Below, piece after piece: positions 1 to 9,002 of a DNA stretch of 60,243 nt (the first letter of the stretch is position 1; each line of letters opens with the position of its first letter). Origin of the DNA: Candidatus Krumholzibacteriia bacterium (GTDB taxonomy: Bacteria; Krumholzibacteriota; Krumholzibacteriia; WVZY01; JAKEHA01); assembly GCA_029865265.1 (NCBI GenBank), contig JAOUHG010000021.1:1-60243 (forward strand). Reading direction: 5' to 3'. Made by a program: the position numbers and the translations under genes. The notes under the pieces were generated by a model. The model searched no databases. It was not told where the DNA came from and saw nothing but the letters and a program-made list of their open reading frames with translations.

Positions 1-4
1 CTTC

Positions 5-586
5 TCAGCGCGAAATGATGCCCGCGCCGAGCAGGGCATAAATGACCGACCCGGGTATCGACCCGAGGAAGACGCTCAGCAGATGGACGCGCAGGGGAAC
101 ACCGTACACGCCCGCCAGCGCGGTGGCCAGGCTTCCGCCGGCCCAGGGGAGCATGCGCAGGATGACCAGCGACATTAGGTCCGTGCGCGCAAAGCGACGC
201 GCCCAGGCGGGCATCGCACTCACCCGCTTCTGAATGCCCACCTCTCGCTCGCCCCTGCGAAACACGTAATACATTCCGGTGCCACCCGCGAGTCCGGCGC
301 CAAGGTTCAACGCCACCGCGAGTGCCAGCGGAAAGAGCATACCGTTTACCACCGGAATCACGCTGGACCCCATCGGGGTCGCGATGGTCATCGTCTGCAA
401 TGTCAGCGCGGCCAGGGGAGCCATGACGCCGAACGCACGCACGGCGCCGGCCGGGTCGCTCTGGGAGTTCATCCACAGCCTGCCGGCGATGCCCACTGCT
501 CCCACCGCGACGAGTGTCCAGAAGAACGAGGAACGGACGGTCTGCGATAACGCGCTCCGGAGCGTTCGTTCTGCAGGCCGCTTCAT
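5..586 (-). CDS. TVP38/TMEM64-type (VTT domain) membrane protein
   Basis: A 193-residue hydrophobic protein of the SNARE-associated/VTT (DedA-like) superfamily. Members are inner-membrane proteins implicated in lipid or small-molecule transport; the substrate here cannot be told. Visible traits are an N-terminal membrane segment (about residues 20-40), a re-entrant-looking stretch rich in small residues and Pro (PMGSSVIPVVNGMLFP, about 72-87), an amphipathic central part, the family-type segment LRMLPWAGGSLATALAGVYGV near 143-163, and a last hydrophobic helix. Length fits the family. The gene is divergent from the phosphatase gene, with about 84 bp between them. The family assignment rests on the general VTT pattern, not on a catalytic motif. 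Confidence 0.75.
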   Translation of the reverse strand: MKRPAERTLRSALSQTVRSSFFWTLVAVGAVGIAGRLWMNSQSDPAGAVRAFGVMAPLAALTLQTMTIATPMGSSVIPVVNGMLFPLALAVALNLGAGLAGGTGMYYVFRRGEREVGIQKRVSAMPAWARRFARTDLMSLVILRMLPWAGGSLATALAGVYGVPLRVHLLSVFLGSIPGSVIYALLGAGIISR

Positions 587-670
587 GCCACGATTCTGAA
601 GGGGGCGGGCCTCGTGGTCAAGCCTGGCACAACGAGATGCTCCTTGTCGGCCCGGCCGTGATGGCGAATA

Positions 671-1864
671 ATGAGCCTTCCATCCGCAGGAGGTTCACCC
701 GACGTGTCCACAGTCCCGCCGCAAGAGATCCGTACGCCCGACGCCGGCTCCCGCTGGACGCGCGGACCGCGTCACCTCGGGCGCTTCTGGCGGCGCCTCT
801 CCGATGGGCTCGAAGTCCAGCAACTGTGGGATCAGTTCCGCTCCGAGGCCCGCACCAGCTACGAACTCTACCGGTTGGACGTCGACGAAGAAGACCTGGG
901 GAAGATCCGTGGCGTGCGCGGGTGGACGCGGGTGGCGCGGGCATGGTTCTGGGCCATCGCGATGAAACTCTCGCCGGCACGTCGGGTACTGCTGGTGCTG
1001 GCGCTTTTCTTCGGCGTGTTCGGGCAGTGGCACTTTGCGTTTCGTGACGCGGAACTCGATCTCAACTTCCGCAGCCTCGGGTTCCTGCTGCTCCTCGTCG
1101 TGCTCGTGCTCGAGCTGGCGGATCGGGTGACCATGAAGCGCGATCTCCAGATCGCGCGTGAGATCCAGCGCTGGCTGGTCCCCAACGAGGCGCCGCGCGT
1201 GGCCGGCATCGACATCAGCTTCACCACCCGCCCGGCCAACACCGTGTCCGGCGACTACTACGACGCGTTCCTGCTGGACGAACAGAGCAACAGATTGCTC
1301 CTCGTGGTGGCGGATGTCGCCGGGAAGAGCGTGCCGGCGGCCCTGCTGATGGCGTCGTTCCACGCGTGCCTGCACTCCTGCGCGCGCGACTGCCACGGGC
1401 CACCGTCACTCGCCGTGCGCCTCAACGAATTCGCCTGCACGCGCAGCCTGGGCGGACAACGGTTCACGACGGCGTTTCTGGCCGAGCTCGATCTCACCAC
1501 GCGCGTGCTCCACTACGTCAACGCGGGGCACAACCAGCCGGTGCTCCGGCACCCGGAAGGCAGCACGGAGCGGCTGGAGCGCGGCGGGATGCCCTTCGGC
1601 ATCGACCCGGGGCAGCACTACGCGTCCGGCACCGTGACCCTGGCACCGGGTGAACTTCTGTTTGTCTTCTCCGACGGGCTCGCGGAGGCGGTCGACGCGG
1701 GCGACCACGAGTTCGGCGACGCGCGCGTGGTGGATGCGGTGCGCGCGTTGGACAACACGCACGCGGCGGCGGCCATCGGTTCGTTGCTGGACCAGGTCGA
1801 CCGGTTCGTCGGCGGCACCCGCCAGAGCGACGACATCACCTGCCTCGCCCTGCGCGTCGAGTAG
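671..1864 (+). CDS. Membrane-anchored PP2C-type (SpoIIE/RsbU) serine phosphatase
   Basis: A 397-aa protein with two adjacent membrane helices (about 104-122 and 135-150) followed by a SpoIIE/RsbU-type PP2C phosphatase domain (about 160-395). The linker ELADRVTMKRDLQIAREIQ is the usual entry helix of these domains. Metal-binding acidic motifs are visible: SGDYYD (193-198), VADVAGKSVPAAL (213-225), a FSDGLAEA motif and the closing RQSDDITCL. Such enzymes usually dephosphorylate anti-anti-sigma factors in partner-switching stress pathways. No STAS or HPK-like partner gene lies nearby. An alternative GTG start at 704 is preceded by a strong AGGAGG (689-694), so the true start may be there. No sensor domain is present beyond the short cytosolic N-terminus. 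Confidence 0.9.
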   Translation: MSLPSAGGSPDVSTVPPQEIRTPDAGSRWTRGPRHLGRFWRRLSDGLEVQQLWDQFRSEARTSYELYRLDVDEEDLGKIRGVRGWTRVARAWFWAIAMKLSPARRVLLVLALFFGVFGQWHFAFRDAELDLNFRSLGFLLLLVVLVLELADRVTMKRDLQIAREIQRWLVPNEAPRVAGIDISFTTRPANTVSGDYYDAFLLDEQSNRLLLVVADVAGKSVPAALLMASFHACLHSCARDCHGPPSLAVRLNEFACTRSLGGQRFTTAFLAELDLTTRVLHYVNAGHNQPVLRHPEGSTERLERGGMPFGIDPGQHYASGTVTLAPGELLFVFSDGLAEAVDAGDHEFGDARVVDAVRALDNTHAAAAIGSLLDQVDRFVGGTRQSDDITCLALRVE

Positions 1865-1909
1865 ACGCCGGTGCGTTCGCGCGGGAGGCTGTCTTGAAGT
1901 AGAGACCGA

Positions 1910-1939
1910 AACTCCCCCGGAGAACCCTCCGGGGGAGTT
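1910..1939. terminator. Terminator-like hairpin between convergent genes
   Basis: A perfect 12-bp stem (AACTCCCCCGGA, 6-nt loop, TCCGGGGGAGTT) lies between the ends of the converging phosphatase and peroxidase genes. The T-run is weak on both sides, so it probably serves as a bidirectional, imperfect intrinsic terminator. Confidence 0.6.
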
Positions 1940-1993
1940 CGTTTGTGGACCGAAGGCGGATGCCTTCGAATCCATCTTGCCCTCAGGATCGAA

Positions 1994-3493
1994 TCACCGC
2001 GTCAGCACGGCCTTGCGAACCAGCGTCTGCTTGCCCGTGGTCAGGCGGACGAAGTAGATGCCCGATGCCACCGAGGTGCCCGAGGCATCGGTCCCATCCC
2101 ACGTGGCCGCGTGGACGCCGCCAGGAAGCTCCTCGTCCACGAGACGCCTGACCAGGCGGCCGCTGACGTCGTAGACGGCCAATCGCACCGGCGCCGGCGC
2201 GTTGAGCGTGAACTCGATGCGTGTGGCCGGGTTGAACGGGTTGGGAGCAATCGACAGCGCCACATCGCGGCGGATCGGCGGGGTATCCGGCGTGAGCATC
2301 GGATCACCCGGGTCCTTGTAGACCGGGCGGACATAACCGTCGCTCAGTGTGTTGAGGAAAGCCACGAGCGCGTCGATTTCGCGCTCGCGCAACCCCGCGT
2401 TTCCGAAGTCGGTGAGGTTCACGTTGGTGGGTACTTCCGGTTCCAGCCGGTGGCCCACGTTTGCATTGGCGCAGAACTCCACCATCCCCCGCAGCGACTT
2501 GAAGAGGCCGTTGTGTCCATAGGGGGCGGTGAGTGCCACGTTGCGCAGCGTGGGCACCTTCATCTTGCCCATCAGTTCCGGAGCATTGAGTACGGCGCCC
2601 AGGCCGCCGTCAACCCACGCTTCGCCGGCCGGGTTCAGCCGTGGCGGAAGGCTGTAGTACGGATTGTACGGGTTCCTTGGAACGCCGACGTTGTGGTAGC
2701 TGAAGTCCGTGAACAGGGGGGGAGATCCTCCTGCGCCGGGAGCGCTCGGATGGCAGCCGCTGCAACCGCCCTTGCCCTCGAATAGCGCGAGGCCCGCCGC
2801 TTCGCGACGGCCCAGGGGAGCGGTTCCTTTCAGGTAGTGGTCGTACTTGGAACTGAACGGATTGAGTTCCTTGCTGTGCTCGTACGCCGCGATGGCGTTG
2901 GTGATCATCCCGTACGCCGCCTCTGCGTCGTTGAAGCAATCGTCACCGTAGACCTCTTTGAACAGATTGGCGTACGAAGACATGCTCACTTTCTGAACCA
3001 CGTTGATCAAACTGTAGTTGTTCATTTCCAGCGGATTGACGAAGGGATGCCTCGCCTGCTCCGGCAGGGTTGCGGCGCGGCCGTCCCAGAACTGCCCGCC
3101 GACGAAGCTGCCGCTGGCGGCGTCGTAGTGAAACGCCGGGCTGTGACTGCAATATGCCACCGTGGGTGCGTTACGATTTCCGCATACGTCGTTGACGGCG
3201 CCCGTGGAAACGGGGTTGATTCTGTTGGGGTCCGCGAACCCCGTTGCGGGGCTATGGCAACTGGCACAAGACCGTCCGGTCGGATAACTGAGGTTGGTGT
3301 CAAAGAAGAGCAGCTTGCCGAGCTCCTCCGTGGTTGGGCAATAAGCACCGTCCGGGCTGGCGCGAGTTGCGTCGACGAGAGGCAGCGTGCCGGGCTGCTC
3401 TTTCGTCAGTGCGGTCGGTGTGCTGATGGCGCCCGCAATGAACAGGCATAGCAGGCAGACCAGTGCCACCGAAACGTACCGTATCGCGTGCAT
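1994..3493 (-). CDS. Secreted di-heme cytochrome c peroxidase (MauG/CcpA-like) with C-terminal FlgD-type sorting domain
   Basis: A 499-aa protein of the bacterial di-heme cytochrome c peroxidase/MauG family, which reduces H2O2 or oxidises partner proteins outside the cytoplasm. A signal peptide (VALVCLLCLFIAGAIS) is followed by heme site 1, CASCH (about 76-80), and heme site 2, CSGCH (about 244-248), with the family segment APYGHNGLF later. The last 95 residues are a FlgD-Ig/sorting-type domain (APNPFNPATRIEF, GRLVRRLVDEELPGGVHA, SGIYFVRL, tail RKAVLTR). The chosen ATG at 3493 follows AAAGGAG; an upstream in-frame ATG at 3553 has no ribosome site. Peroxidases of this family are normally periplasmic and lack such a tail, so this one is probably surface-exposed or secreted. 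Confidence 0.9.
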   Translation of the reverse strand: MHAIRYVSVALVCLLCLFIAGAISTPTALTKEQPGTLPLVDATRASPDGAYCPTTEELGKLLFFDTNLSYPTGRSCASCHSPATGFADPNRINPVSTGAVNDVCGNRNAPTVAYCSHSPAFHYDAASGSFVGGQFWDGRAATLPEQARHPFVNPLEMNNYSLINVVQKVSMSSYANLFKEVYGDDCFNDAEAAYGMITNAIAAYEHSKELNPFSSKYDHYLKGTAPLGRREAAGLALFEGKGGCSGCHPSAPGAGGSPPLFTDFSYHNVGVPRNPYNPYYSLPPRLNPAGEAWVDGGLGAVLNAPELMGKMKVPTLRNVALTAPYGHNGLFKSLRGMVEFCANANVGHRLEPEVPTNVNLTDFGNAGLREREIDALVAFLNTLSDGYVRPVYKDPGDPMLTPDTPPIRRDVALSIAPNPFNPATRIEFTLNAPAPVRLAVYDVSGRLVRRLVDEELPGGVHAATWDGTDASGTSVASGIYFVRLTTGKQTLVRKAVLTR

Positions 3494-3814
3494 GACAAAC
3501 TCCTTTCTGCCCTTTTCACGACGATTGTCCACTCCGCGGCAGACTGCAATCATGCACGTGCATCATTTTGACTGTTGACTGTTCAAACGGTCCTCTGCGC
3601 ATCGCGGGTGGCGTGTCGTGGACACCGGGAGTTGTTGCGAGCAGGCGGGAACGGAAGAGGATATACGATTCTTTCAGCCAGACCCTCGCCGCTTCCGCGG
3701 CGGTGCTGGTGCATTGCGGTGCTGAAACGCCGGAGGATCTCGCATCCGGCGCATCGCGCCCATTCTGGGTGCATCCGGCGCGGGGGCGCAATGATGCAAC
3801 CGTATCATTCGGCC
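3494..3814. other. Intergenic region, 321 bp, with short repeats
   Basis: No gene is apparent. It holds a perfect 12-bp palindrome ATGCACGTGCAT (3552-3563), about 60 bp upstream of the peroxidase start. Immediately next to it is a tandem TTGACTG duplication (3568-3581). A direct repeat GCATCCGGCGC occurs at 3742-3752 and 3771-3781. The palindrome is a candidate operator for the peroxidase gene. Confidence 0.45.
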
Positions 3815-5026
3815 CTAGCGGGAGATGACGAACGTCCCGTCGGCCCCGGCGGCGTGCGCCGGACCGCGGCCTACGATGACGATGCAATCACTCGTCGTGA
3901 AGGGCGTGCCGTCCCAGAGCTCTCCCGAGAGTGCCAGCACGCGGGAATCGCCCGCGCTCACAGGTCCCAGCGCGGCCACGATCTCGCTGGTCTCAAAATG
4001 CAGTACCAGGTCGGCCAGTCCGTCCGCCCCGTCCACGGGACACGCGCAGCCGCCGTCTTCGCCGGGTCCGGAGACATCGTCGGAGTGGCTGCGCAGCGGC
4101 GCCACGCCGGCCAGACGCAGCGTCGACACGTCCACGTCGTCCACCGGTGTGATGCCCGTGCCCAGCAGGGCCACGGGAAGGACGCCCATCGACTTTGGAT
4201 TGAGCGGATTGCGGCACGAGCCGGGCTTGATGTCGAGTGCAAGCGACACCGGTGTGTACTCGTAGGTGAAGTTGTCGATCACGAACACCCGGGCGGCGGT
4301 GTTGCCCCCCACAATGATCTTCGACACCGGCTGTTCCGACGCGGCCGAGATGACGAGCCGCGAGCGGTCGTCACCGGGAAAACCACAGGTCCCGTCCCGG
4401 GTCAGTGCACGCTGGGTGATGGTTGCACTGGTCCCGTCGGGGTGGATCAGCGTGAGGAGCACGGTGGCGTTGACGCCGATCTGCACCTCGACCGAAACCG
4501 CGCACGGCGGCGCAAGCGGCTGCGGGAAGTTGGCGTGGATGGGAAAGCCCGACAGCCCGACGGTGGTGCCCACGCCCGACGCCAGCTTCTGATCGGCGTT
4601 CGCGGGGTCGACGCACGCGCTGGTGCTGGAGTTCTTCACGAGTCCCACGACCGCGTTTGGATACTGCGTGGATGACGCGGTGAACACGACACCGGTTGCG
4701 GCATCGACGTATGGATTGATCACCATCGATCCGGCGAAGCCCAGCGAGGGCGTTTCGAAGTCGATAACCCGGGTCACCACCGCGGCCGCATCCGGCGCCG
4801 CCGCAGCGCCGACGGATGACCCGGTAGCAACCTCGCGGTCATCGGCATTGCTGTTCCCGTCGATGATGGCGTTCCAGTCGTAGTCGACATGGCGCCCCCG
4901 CTCATCGCTGGCGCTGGTGGTGGCATTGGTGAGGAGGGAAGCACCCGACGGGGTGTCAGACGCGGGTTGCTGCTGACAGGCGGCGGCGATCAACAAAAGG
5001 GCGGTCGGCGCAAGCAGGTAACGCAT
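3815..5026 (-). CDS. Lipoprotein of unknown function with a C-terminal 'IKPGS' domain
   Basis: A 403-aa exported protein. Residues 1-17 are a lipoprotein signal peptide with lipobox LIAAAC (Cys17), preceded by a good GGAGG ribosome site. The mature N-terminus is low-complexity Ser/Thr-rich. The middle (about 90-240) looks like a beta-sandwich (VIDFETPSLGFAGSMVINPY...). The C-terminal 130 residues carry LALDIKPGSCRNPLNPKSMG-VLPVALLGT, a segment I recognise from secreted proteins of environmental bacteria, with no assigned function. The domain contains an acidic Cys-rich insert (SGPGEDGGCACPVDGADG) that could bind calcium. It lacks the FlgD-type tail of its neighbours, consistent with lipid anchoring. 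No enzymatic motif was found. Confidence 0.75.
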   Translation of the reverse strand: MRYLLAPTALLLIAAACQQQPASDTPSGASLLTNATTSASDERGRHVDYDWNAIIDGNSNADDREVATGSSVGAAAAPDAAAVVTRVIDFETPSLGFAGSMVINPYVDAATGVVFTASSTQYPNAVVGLVKNSSTSACVDPANADQKLASGVGTTVGLSGFPIHANFPQPLAPPCAVSVEVQIGVNATVLLTLIHPDGTSATITQRALTRDGTCGFPGDDRSRLVISAASEQPVSKIIVGGNTAARVFVIDNFTYEYTPVSLALDIKPGSCRNPLNPKSMGVLPVALLGTGITPVDDVDVSTLRLAGVAPLRSHSDDVSGPGEDGGCACPVDGADGLADLVLHFETSEIVAALGPVSAGDSRVLALSGELWDGTPFTTSDCIVIVGRGPAHAAGADGTFVISR

Positions 5027-5401
5027 GATACGAACCTCCAGTCTCGCTCCTGGAACGCGCGAAGGATGCGTGAATCAAGGAGCAGTCACGTTCACGCGGT
5101 CGGCGGGTCAGTATTCTAGCCCGGATGACTGGATGATGCAAGTCCCGCCGGACCGGCGGTCCGCGGTGTAGTCGCCACGGACACCCTGGGGAAGGAGCGC
5201 GGCTGTCCCCGGGGAGGAGTGGGGCTTGAGGGGAAGCGAGCAGGGGGGTTGAACCGAGCAGCGTCCGGGCGGCCACGCCGGAGTTGACTGTCAGCTCGTT
5301 CGCTTTGAACGCACCCTGGCACGTCGTTTCCCGTGTTGGCAATTGCCGTTGCGCACCGGGACGTTCTATTCTGCGGGTGACACGGTGTGTGAACCGGTTG
5401 C
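5027..5401. other. Intergenic region, 375 bp, between divergent genes
   Basis: No credible gene was seen. The half nearest the GMC gene has a palindrome GGCAATTGCC (5338-5347) overlapping a promoter candidate. The rest shows GC-rich sequence without clear structure. Confidence 0.4.
5343..5372 (+). promoter_or_regulatory. Candidate sigma70 promoter of the GMC oxidoreductase gene
   Basis: TTGCCG (5343-5348), an 18-bp spacer and TATTCT (5367-5372). The -35 box lies within the palindrome GGCAATTGCC (5338-5347), a position where a repressor could act. Predicted from hexamers only. Confidence 0.4.
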
Positions 5402-6982
5402 ATGCACGCGATAGTTGGTTCAATGACCTTCTCTACAACACCCTCGGACATGTTCGATCCCGCGGGAGACACCACTCTGCGGACGAACGTGTGCGTCATC
5501 GGTTCCGGTTTCTGCGGGGCCATCATTGCGGTCGAACTGGCCACGGCCGGTATCGACGTCCTCCTGCTGGAGGCCGGCTCGGAGGCGCCCGACCACCGCC
5601 TCGACGCCATGCTGGACCGCGTGGATGTGTCCGGTGGCACCGAGCTTCATTTTGGGTTTGCGCGGCAGCTCGGCGGCGCAAGCAATTTGTGGGCGGGGAG
5701 GCTGGCCGCGCTGGATCCGATCGACTTTGAGCAGCGGGCATGGGTTCCTCACAGCGGTTGGCCTCTGTCCATGCAGGACCTCGAGCCCTGGTACCGCCGC
5801 GCGGGAGAGATCCTCGGACTCCAGGATTCGGGTCTCCTGGCGGCACCGGGCCACACGCGCCCGCGCTTCCTGTCCGCCGGAGCAATCGAGTTCAAATTGT
5901 TCCAGTGGGCGAACCGGCACTTCAATGCGGCCGACTACCTGAGAGAGGCCGCGCGCAGGATGGACCGGTTGCGCGTTATGATGAACGCGCCCGTCGTGCG
6001 TCTGTGCGAGCGGGGCGACGCGGGATCGGTGGAGACCGCCGAGGTCGCGCTGCCGAATGGAAAGATCGTCCGCGTGCACGCGCGGCGTTTCGTGGTCGCC
6101 GCCGGCGGCATCCAGACGCCGCGTCTGCTGCTCAACTCGACGGCGGTGCGTCCCGCCGGCATCGGCGGCGACGCCGTCGGCCGCTATCTCTCCACCCACC
6201 CCAAGGCCAACATGGCCACGGTGATCCTCATGAAGCGTGTTTCGACCCGCCACCCGCTCTTCTCGGACCAGCCGTCCAATGGGGGCACCGCCCGCTGCGG
6301 GGTGGGCTTCACCGCGGCCGCCCAGCGCGAGCACCGGCTGCTCAACCACTACGTCCAGGTCCTGCCGTTCGCGGAGTATCGCGCCAACAAACTCTTCGAC
6401 GCCTGGCGCGGATCACACGCGTTCAATTCTCCCCTGATCGATCGCTCGCCGTTGATCAGCGGTTTCATCCCGGGGGCAGGGAAGATTGCATTTGAGATGA
6501 TGGGCCGGCTGGGCGGTATGCAACGCCGCGCACGCAAATTCATCCTGCGCGCGTTTCTGGATCAGTATCCCAACCCGAACAACCGCGTCACGCTTTCCGG
6601 CAGGCGGGACGCATTCGGGATGCCGCTGGCCGACGTGACGTGGACCTTCTCGCCGGAGGATCGTGCCTCCGTCATCGCATTCTTCGAGCTGCTGGAGCGG
6701 GAGATGCGGGCGGACGATGTCGCGCGCATGGACTACGGCCGCCTGCGCACCGCGCAGGCGTGGCCCCTGATTGGAATTCACTCGCACTTCATGGGGACGA
6801 CGCGGATGGGCGACGACCCGCGCACATCGGTCACCGACCGCGACTGCCGGATCCACGGGTGCGACAACGTGTTCGTTGCCGGCCCGTCGCTGTTCCCGGC
6901 CTACGGCTACGCCAACCCGGTGTACACCATCGCCGCGCTGTCGCTGCGCCTGGCGGAGCACCTCAAGACGCGACTCCCGTAA
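5402..6982 (+). CDS. GMC-type FAD-dependent oxidoreductase
   Basis: A 526-aa flavoprotein of the glucose-methanol-choline oxidoreductase superfamily, which oxidises alcohol groups of sugars or sterol-like substrates. The FAD-binding Rossmann motif VIGSGFCGAIIAVELATAG lies near residues 32-50, followed by LLLEAG. A second GMC segment AGGIQTPRLLLNS is near 235-247. The C-terminal domain has HSHFMGTTRMG, holding the active-site His region, and the closing NVFVAGPSLFPAYGYANP segment. Alternative ATG codons exist at 5423 and 5450; none has a strong ribosome site. It ends 5 bp before the stop of the opposite-strand NrfD gene. The substrate is unknown; no cytochrome or gamma-subunit partner is beside it on the same strand. 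Confidence 0.88.
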   Translation: MHAIVGSMTFSTTPSDMFDPAGDTTLRTNVCVIGSGFCGAIIAVELATAGIDVLLLEAGSEAPDHRLDAMLDRVDVSGGTELHFGFARQLGGASNLWAGRLAALDPIDFEQRAWVPHSGWPLSMQDLEPWYRRAGEILGLQDSGLLAAPGHTRPRFLSAGAIEFKLFQWANRHFNAADYLREAARRMDRLRVMMNAPVVRLCERGDAGSVETAEVALPNGKIVRVHARRFVVAAGGIQTPRLLLNSTAVRPAGIGGDAVGRYLSTHPKANMATVILMKRVSTRHPLFSDQPSNGGTARCGVGFTAAAQREHRLLNHYVQVLPFAEYRANKLFDAWRGSHAFNSPLIDRSPLISGFIPGAGKIAFEMMGRLGGMQRRARKFILRAFLDQYPNPNNRVTLSGRRDAFGMPLADVTWTFSPEDRASVIAFFELLEREMRADDVARMDYGRLRTAQAWPLIGIHSHFMGTTRMGDDPRTSVTDRDCRIHGCDNVFVAGPSLFPAYGYANPVYTIAALSLRLAEHLKTRLP

Positions 6983-6987
6983 CCCCG

Positions 6988-8193
6988 TCAGGTGGCTGCG
7001 GGCGTCACCGGCGCCGGATGCTCCGGGTTGCGTGCTTCCGGCCACGGGGGCAGGATGCGCAGCAACACGGCGAGGATCAGCAACGGAAGCACGAGCATCG
7101 CGATGGCCGTGAGCAGACCCTCGATGCCCAGAATGGACATCTTGTAGGTGGTGAGTCCGCGCAGGCTCTTGGAGAAGAGCTGTCCGCCGATCACCACGTT
7201 CCAGCGCGTGGAGAAGATGCCCACCTGAACCAGGATTGCGGAAAGGAAGTACAGGGTCCGCCGCAATTCGGCGGGGAAGCGGAACAGCTTCACCACCACG
7301 ATGGCGATCAGTGGCACCACCATGCCCATCAGCAACTGGATCACCACCAGGCTCACGAAGAGGCGCCCTTCCACCAGCTGGCCCAGAATTTCAATGGACT
7401 CCTCGGACTCGTAGATGCGGTGGACGAAGTCCAGGATCTCCAGCGAGAAGTCCACGATCATTGCGTAGAAGAGGTAGCTCGCCAGACGGTCCAGGCACGA
7501 CATGTCGATCTGGGAGCCGCGCATGGGGGTGACGATCATGTAGATCAGCAGCACCAGCGCGATGCCCGACACGATGGCGGAGAACAGAAACACGATGGGC
7601 ATGAGCACGCTGGACCACCAGGGATTTGCCTTCACCGACCCGAAGATGAAGCCCACGTAGCCGTGCAGCAGGAATGCCGACGGGATGCCGATGATAGTGA
7701 TGGCCTGCACGGCGCGGCGGTCGAAACGGATTGCCCTGTCGGAGACGTCGAAGGAGAACAGCGATATCACGCGGTGCACGAACTTCGTGAAGCCGCGCTC
7801 CTTTCGCGCCCACAGGATGAGATCCCTGCGGTAGTCGAACCACATCTCCAGCAGCAACACCGCCATCAGGTACCACGCGTACACGAAACCGAACATGGCC
7901 ATGGCGGAGCGTGTGTTCGGCGTGAGGAAGATCTCGAACGACTTCTCCGGGTGTCCCAGGTGGGCCAGCAGCGGCAGGGGCGCCACCAGCAGGAACGCCA
8001 GGGCGGTGAGCATCGCCAGCCGGTACACGGGCTGCAGTTCCTTCACCTTGAACACCTTGACCAGCGAGGCCAGGATGAAGGCGCCCGCCACCAGCCCGGT
8101 GACGTACGGATAAACCACCACCAGAATGCTCCAGTGGAGTTCGATCTCGTTGGGGTAGATGAACCCCTGAATGTCGTTGAACGAAGTACCCAC
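6988..8193 (-). CDS. NrfD/PsrC-type membrane quinone-interacting subunit
   Basis: A 401-aa polytopic protein of the NrfD/PsrC family, the integral membrane subunit that oxidises or reduces (mena)quinone in polysulfide, nitrite, Hmc/Qrc and alternative complex III assemblies. About eight or nine hydrophobic helices are visible, starting IELHWSILVVVYPYVTGLVAG at about residue 17. It is the last gene of a three-gene operon. Its GTG start overlaps the stop of the Fe-S gene (TAGTG), implying translational coupling. It should pass electrons between the quinone pool and the Fe-S and octaheme subunits; the direction cannot be read from sequence. Confidence 0.88.
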   Translation of the reverse strand: MGTSFNDIQGFIYPNEIELHWSILVVVYPYVTGLVAGAFILASLVKVFKVKELQPVYRLAMLTALAFLLVAPLPLLAHLGHPEKSFEIFLTPNTRSAMAMFGFVYAWYLMAVLLLEMWFDYRRDLILWARKERGFTKFVHRVISLFSFDVSDRAIRFDRRAVQAITIIGIPSAFLLHGYVGFIFGSVKANPWWSSVLMPIVFLFSAIVSGIALVLLIYMIVTPMRGSQIDMSCLDRLASYLFYAMIVDFSLEILDFVHRIYESEESIEILGQLVEGRLFVSLVVIQLLMGMVVPLIAIVVVKLFRFPAELRRTLYFLSAILVQVGIFSTRWNVVIGGQLFSKSLRGLTTYKMSILGIEGLLTAIAMLVLPLLILAVLLRILPPWPEARNPEHPAPVTPAAT

Positions 8194-9002
8194 TAGTTCA
8201 CCTCACCGTCCAGGTTGGCGTAGAACACCTTGGGTTCCGTGTTGAGGTACGGCTTGAGGATCCCGATGCGGTTCATGCGCAGGAAGCGCTGCAGCGGGCT
8301 GGGCTTCTTTCGCACCTCGCCGAACACGCGCGCCTGGGTGGGACACGCCTCCACGCAGGCCGGCAGCAGCCCCTGGGTGATGCGGTGGTAGCAGAAGGTG
8401 CACTTCTCGGCGGTCTTGGTTTCCGGGTGCAGGAAGCGGGCGCCGTACGGGCACGCCTGGATGCAGTAGCGGCAGCCGATGCAGTAGGAACTGTCCACCA
8501 GCACCACGCCGTCGGGCGACTTGTAGGTGGCGCCCACCGGGCACACCTGCACGCACGGCGGATTGTCGCAATGATTGCACAGCTTGGGCACGAAGAACGT
8601 CCGCAGCGGATTGGGAACCTCGCCGTCGTCGGTGAAGCCGTTGATGGCGCCGTCGGGGCTGTCAACCACCGTCTCGCCTTCGGCCGTGATCCGGTAGCGC
8701 TCCACCCAGGTGCGGAAGTACGCGGATTCGCGCGGTACATTGTTCTCCGTCTTGCACGCCTCCACGCAGCGCCCGCACCCGATGCACTTGCTGGTGTCGA
8801 TGCCCATGCCCCAGTAGTGCTCGCCGGGCTTGTAGCCGTTGGCCAGCACCCACACCGGCGCTTCTTCCATCTCCTTGCTCGCCACCAGGGTGCGGGGAAC
8901 CAGCAGCGCGGCGATGGTGCACAGCGCCTTCTTGATGAAGTCGCGCCGCGGGAGTTCCTGGTTTTCGGGCGTCTGGCTGGTCGTGATCTGTACGTCGTTC
9001 AT
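8193..9002 (-). CDS. Tat-exported 4x[4Fe-4S] electron transfer protein (NrfC/DmsB/HmcB-like)
   Basis: A 269-aa ferredoxin-type subunit. The N-terminus holds a twin-arginine motif RRDFIKKAL followed by a hydrophobic stretch, so the folded protein is exported by Tat. Four cysteine clusters are clear: CIGCGRCVEAC, CNHCDNPPCVQVCP, CIGCRYCIQACP and CTFC...CVEACP, the usual set for four cubanes in NrfC/DmsB/PsrB proteins. The ATG at 9002 follows GGAGG at 7-nt spacing and overlaps the octaheme stop codon (ATGA); a possible upstream start at 9044 lies inside that gene and is unlikely. It bridges the octaheme cytochrome and the NrfD subunit. The C-terminal segment after about residue 235 has no further motif. 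Confidence 0.92.
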   Translation of the reverse strand: MNDVQITTSQTPENQELPRRDFIKKALCTIAALLVPRTLVASKEMEEAPVWVLANGYKPGEHYWGMGIDTSKCIGCGRCVEACKTENNVPRESAYFRTWVERYRITAEGETVVDSPDGAINGFTDDGEVPNPLRTFFVPKLCNHCDNPPCVQVCPVGATYKSPDGVVLVDSSYCIGCRYCIQACPYGARFLHPETKTAEKCTFCYHRITQGLLPACVEACPTQARVFGEVRKKPSPLQRFLRMNRIGILKPYLNTEPKVFYANLDGEVN

